From assembly GCA_029255685.2 (NCBI GenBank), contig CM055311.2, positions 16,266,952 to 16,330,951 on the forward strand: a DNA stretch of 64,000 nucleotides, read 5' to 3'. The position numbers and the translations under genes were made by a program. This document shows, in pieces, positions 61,197 to 64,000 of the stretch. The stretch comes from Silene conica (Eukaryota; Streptophyta; Magnoliopsida; Caryophyllales; Caryophyllaceae). Position 1 is the first letter of the stretch, and each line of letters starts with the position of its first letter. The notes beneath the pieces were generated by a model. It was not told the DNA's origin. It worked only from the letters and a program-made list of their open reading frames with translations, and searched no databases.

Positions 61197-63835
61197 AATA
61201 GGTTGTTTGCATGCTTTCCGTTTACGTTTTTACGGAGTTATAGTGATAACAAAATAAAATTAGAATTTTCGTTTAATATATGATATGCACGAAATAATTT
61301 TAGCATGAATACCTACTGTTTTCTAAAATGTTTTAGAATATTTGGAATATATTTTGCATGAATATTGATAAATGGTATATTAAATCTCGGTTTATATAAA
61401 GTTTTAATGGTTAAAGTCGTTTATTTTGGGAAAAATAGCTAAAATCATCTTTTGGCCGAGATTTTTCAGTATGTTATCACATGTATTTTCTATAATATGA
61501 ATATGAATTTTCGTAAATTATGGACTTATAAAACGTGTGATATGAATTTTAAGTGTTAAAATGCAATAAGATGAATAAAAATGGGTTAAAATAGTTATAT
61601 TATGTAACACCCCAAGAGTATGAGAGGAGATTTGTCCCACATCGGTAGATTGAGAGGCTTGTGATATGTTTATAATAGCTTCCACCCACCACTTAATAAC
61701 AAGGCCTTGTGCTTTTGGGCTTAAGTGAGGACAATTAACGGGCCCAAAAGTCCACACCCATCTTATTGGGTTTGTGTTACGACGGTGGCGGGTCGGGTTG
61801 TTACATATTATGAATTTGACTATAAAAATTTATGAGGATGTCACATGCAATATTTAAAATTTATGTTGAATTTTCCAGAAATTTATCTCAAATATTGCAA
61901 TATTATAGATTTTTAATGTAAAAATCGGGTAATTAGTGACATAATTTCGACTTTAATAGTTTAAGTTGGAATTTGGCCATAAAAATTTAACACGATGTCA
62001 TATATATTATTTCCAGCATGTATAAAATTTTCGAGAATTTTATCTTATTTTATGCTTGAGAAATAATTTTAAGGGTTAAAATCGTACGATATATGACGTA
62101 AATCGTTAAAATTTGCAAATGTTGTTAAAATGGCCGAAAAATGTAACCCATATTAGTCATATGTGATATGTTCATCATGAAAATATTCTTGGGAGCCAAA
62201 AGTTTCAGATTTGATTTAATTTTATGTTGTTAAAAGTAGCATTTAAAGTTAAATAAAAGGAGTCATGCTTTTAAATTTCGGCTCATTGGGCAGTGTACCA
62301 TTTAATTTTCTGTCCATCTTGTGTTCTTAAAATGTTTTGGAAGGTATAAAAATATTATTAGTATTTAATTTGCATTTATGAAGTTAATTATTGAATTTTT
62401 CGACTTAAAATGCTCGTTTTACGTGTTATTTTCGAAATAATGTTAAAACCGTATAAATACTAATATTTTAACATTCTGAAAATTTTAAGAACATTATGGA
62501 TTTTTCAAAATTTGAATTTTGAATTTTCGAAATTTTTATGACTCTTTTGAATTTTATATTATTTTTCCCGAAAAACCGAGTAATACCGATCAATATTGAT
62601 ATATATTAAGTTAAGTCATGTTCAAAGTTTGAGTAAGACTAAATTTTGAAACCTATAAGAGTTAGGATGATTAACTTAAGGATGAAAACCGTTTCATTTA
62701 ATGCATAGTGTTGTTAACCGTTAAAACACGCGATTCCATAAACCAAGGTTTACGATAACTATTTAAATAAGTGTTTTAAATAGGACGATTTGGCTTAGGG
62801 TTTGCATGTTAATTCATATTTATATAAGCATTGCATATTTTATATTATGAATGTCATGATTTATTTTTACGTAATTTTGGGAATTATGTAATTTACTTAG
62901 TATGGCCTTAGTTTTAAATCGGTATTTCCCGTAATGTAAGGGGTTACCGATTCGGTTGTAATTTTGTGATCTCGTATCACCCAATTGTAATTTATTTCTA
63001 TTTTATAATGTATAAAGTAAACTAGAAAAGTTGTAATATTTGTAAAATCCGGAGTTCCTTGAAGACGGTGCCATTCGGAAAGGAGTTCCGACAAGATGGT
63101 GTTTACCTTGAAGTGCGTGCCGCGTGATGTTCAAGGGACCAAAGGAGTTGGTTTCCGAATTTGTACTTTTATTATTTCTTTTCTAGGAAAGGCCATACTA
63201 GGGTTTATTTATGCTTTTATTTTTGCCTTTATATGTTTGCATGCATAGCCAAATCGTCATACATCGTATCATGCATGTTTCGACCTAGTCGACCTAGTCT
63301 TTTATTTTATCGATAATTCACTGACTTAGTTCACTTAAACGGAGATAGATAATAATTTGACTAGATCTCTTACATATAAATATTGAGACTTAGCCTTACC
63401 AAAAAGTACGGACCCATGAATCCCTTCTTCACAAGAACGTAGGCTCGGCTACACCGGGGTACTAAAATTGTCACGTTGGGTAAGTGGGGTAATAAGATTA
63501 CACCTTGAAATTTGGTTGATCTCAACGAAAGTATTCGTAACCGTAGTTGCAATAAGTTCGGGCTAAAGATAATTTTAAGAAAATTGTCGAGCGAGAGTTC
63601 TAAGAGTAGAACCGATTAAAGAGTTAATCCACCAAATTATACCGATACGGGTTGAATCGGCTACACCGTGCCCGGATTAGTATGGGTTTGGGTCTCGGGA
63701 TTGTTTACTTAATTGGGTAAGAGATCATTAAGTAAATATACTTAACATGTTTAAGTTTCTTAAAATTCAAATTATGAATTTAAAATGATGTTGTTTATCC
63801 TTTTATTATTGTAGTTTAATTTTCAACAACATCAA
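61197..63835 (+). other. long untranslated leader of the second gag-bearing element
   Basis: Non-coding AT-rich sequence of about 2.6 kb, similar in layout and in blocks to the leader of the first element. A 193 bp solo-LTR-like element is inserted at 61613-61805. Confidence 0.75.
61613..61805. mobile_element. 193 bp solo LTR or TRIM-like element
   Basis: Begins TGTAACACCCC and ends GGGTTGTTACA, with a CCCACATCGG motif inside, as seen in several plant TRIM-type LTRs. It is flanked by perfect TATTA duplications at 61608-61612 and 61806-61810. There is no internal domain, so it is a solo LTR of a small element. Confidence 0.82.
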
Positions 63836-64000
63836 ATGACAACCAACGCTCCACCTCTCACGAACGTATCATGGCTTTGATCCTTTATGGATCGTTGCAA
63901 ACTCGATAAGCATGGTTCCAATTTTAAGGATTGGGATGCGCAATTGCTTTTGGCCGCTCAAGGTGACGATAAGAGTCGTTACCTATCCGAAGCCGCTCCT
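63836..64000 (+). pseudogene. copia-type Gag, N-terminal part, cut by the window end
   Basis: The ATG at 63836 opens a frame homologous to the Gag of the first element (SFMDRCKLDKHGSNF, WDAQLLLAAQGDD). A TGA at 63878-63880 interrupts it after 14 codons, at the position where the other copy has Arg in WLRSFMDR. The frame continues to the window edge. Confidence 0.85.

Larger units (their letters stand above)
59929..64000 (+). mobile_element. second gag-bearing copia-type LTR element, 5' part only
   Basis: 5' LTR, tRNA-Met primer site, a leader of 2.6 kb and the first 55 codons of gag. The right part is beyond the window. LTR, leader and Gag are all related to the minus-strand element at 22030-31129 but clearly diverged. 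Whether it has pol cannot be seen here. Confidence 0.9.

Noticed and set aside
61518-61757. 79-codon minus-strand frame in the copia-type leader
   Set aside because: Half of it falls in the solo-LTR-like insertion; no homology or conservation in the related leader.

Overview
The window is nuclear DNA of a flowering plant. It carries intron-containing genes of plant families (SINAT and a plant PHD-RING protein), plant LTR retrotransposons primed by initiator tRNA-Met, a plant L1-type LINE with a C-terminal RNase H, a CACTA element, Helitrons and MITEs. A eudicot is likely, perhaps one of the Caryophyllales, but the species cannot be fixed from the sequence alone.

Positions 1-36000 are a block of nested transposons. 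A degenerate chromodomain Ty3/gypsy element (gypsy-1) enters at the left edge. A 4.9 kb CACTA transposon (2285-7180, TSD TAT) splits it, and this transposon carries decayed exons of a host ARIADNE-type ubiquitin ligase. Gypsy-1 ends in a 2.87 kb LTR holding two unusual arrays of inverted-repeat modules. Next comes the right part of another LTR (11042-11719), then an old LINE broken into three parts. The first break is a nearly intact young gypsy element (gypsy-2, 11959-21840, TSD ACTGA). The second is a minus-strand gag-only copia-type element (22030-31129, TSD CGTAA). Removing both insertions joins the LINE ORF1 reading frame exactly.

Positions 36000-41800 are AT-rich intergenic DNA with a Tourist-like MITE, other small inverted-repeat elements and a minus-strand Helitron carrying a minisatellite.

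Positions 41800-55900 are the gene island. A SINAT RING E3 ligase gene (plus strand, 3 exons) converges on a 13-exon PHD-RING gene (minus strand, 1187 residues) of the At4g10930/PHRF1-like type. Only small MITEs lie in and between these genes.

Positions 55900-64000 hold two more minus-strand Helitrons placed almost end to end, then the 5' LTR, leader and gag start of a second gag-bearing copia-type element in the opposite orientation to the first. A 193 bp solo-LTR-like element with TSD TATTA sits in its leader.

The two host genes are the only likely functional cellular genes. Both point to ubiquitin or chromatin regulation. The rest is transposon history whose order can be read from target-site duplications and frame continuity.
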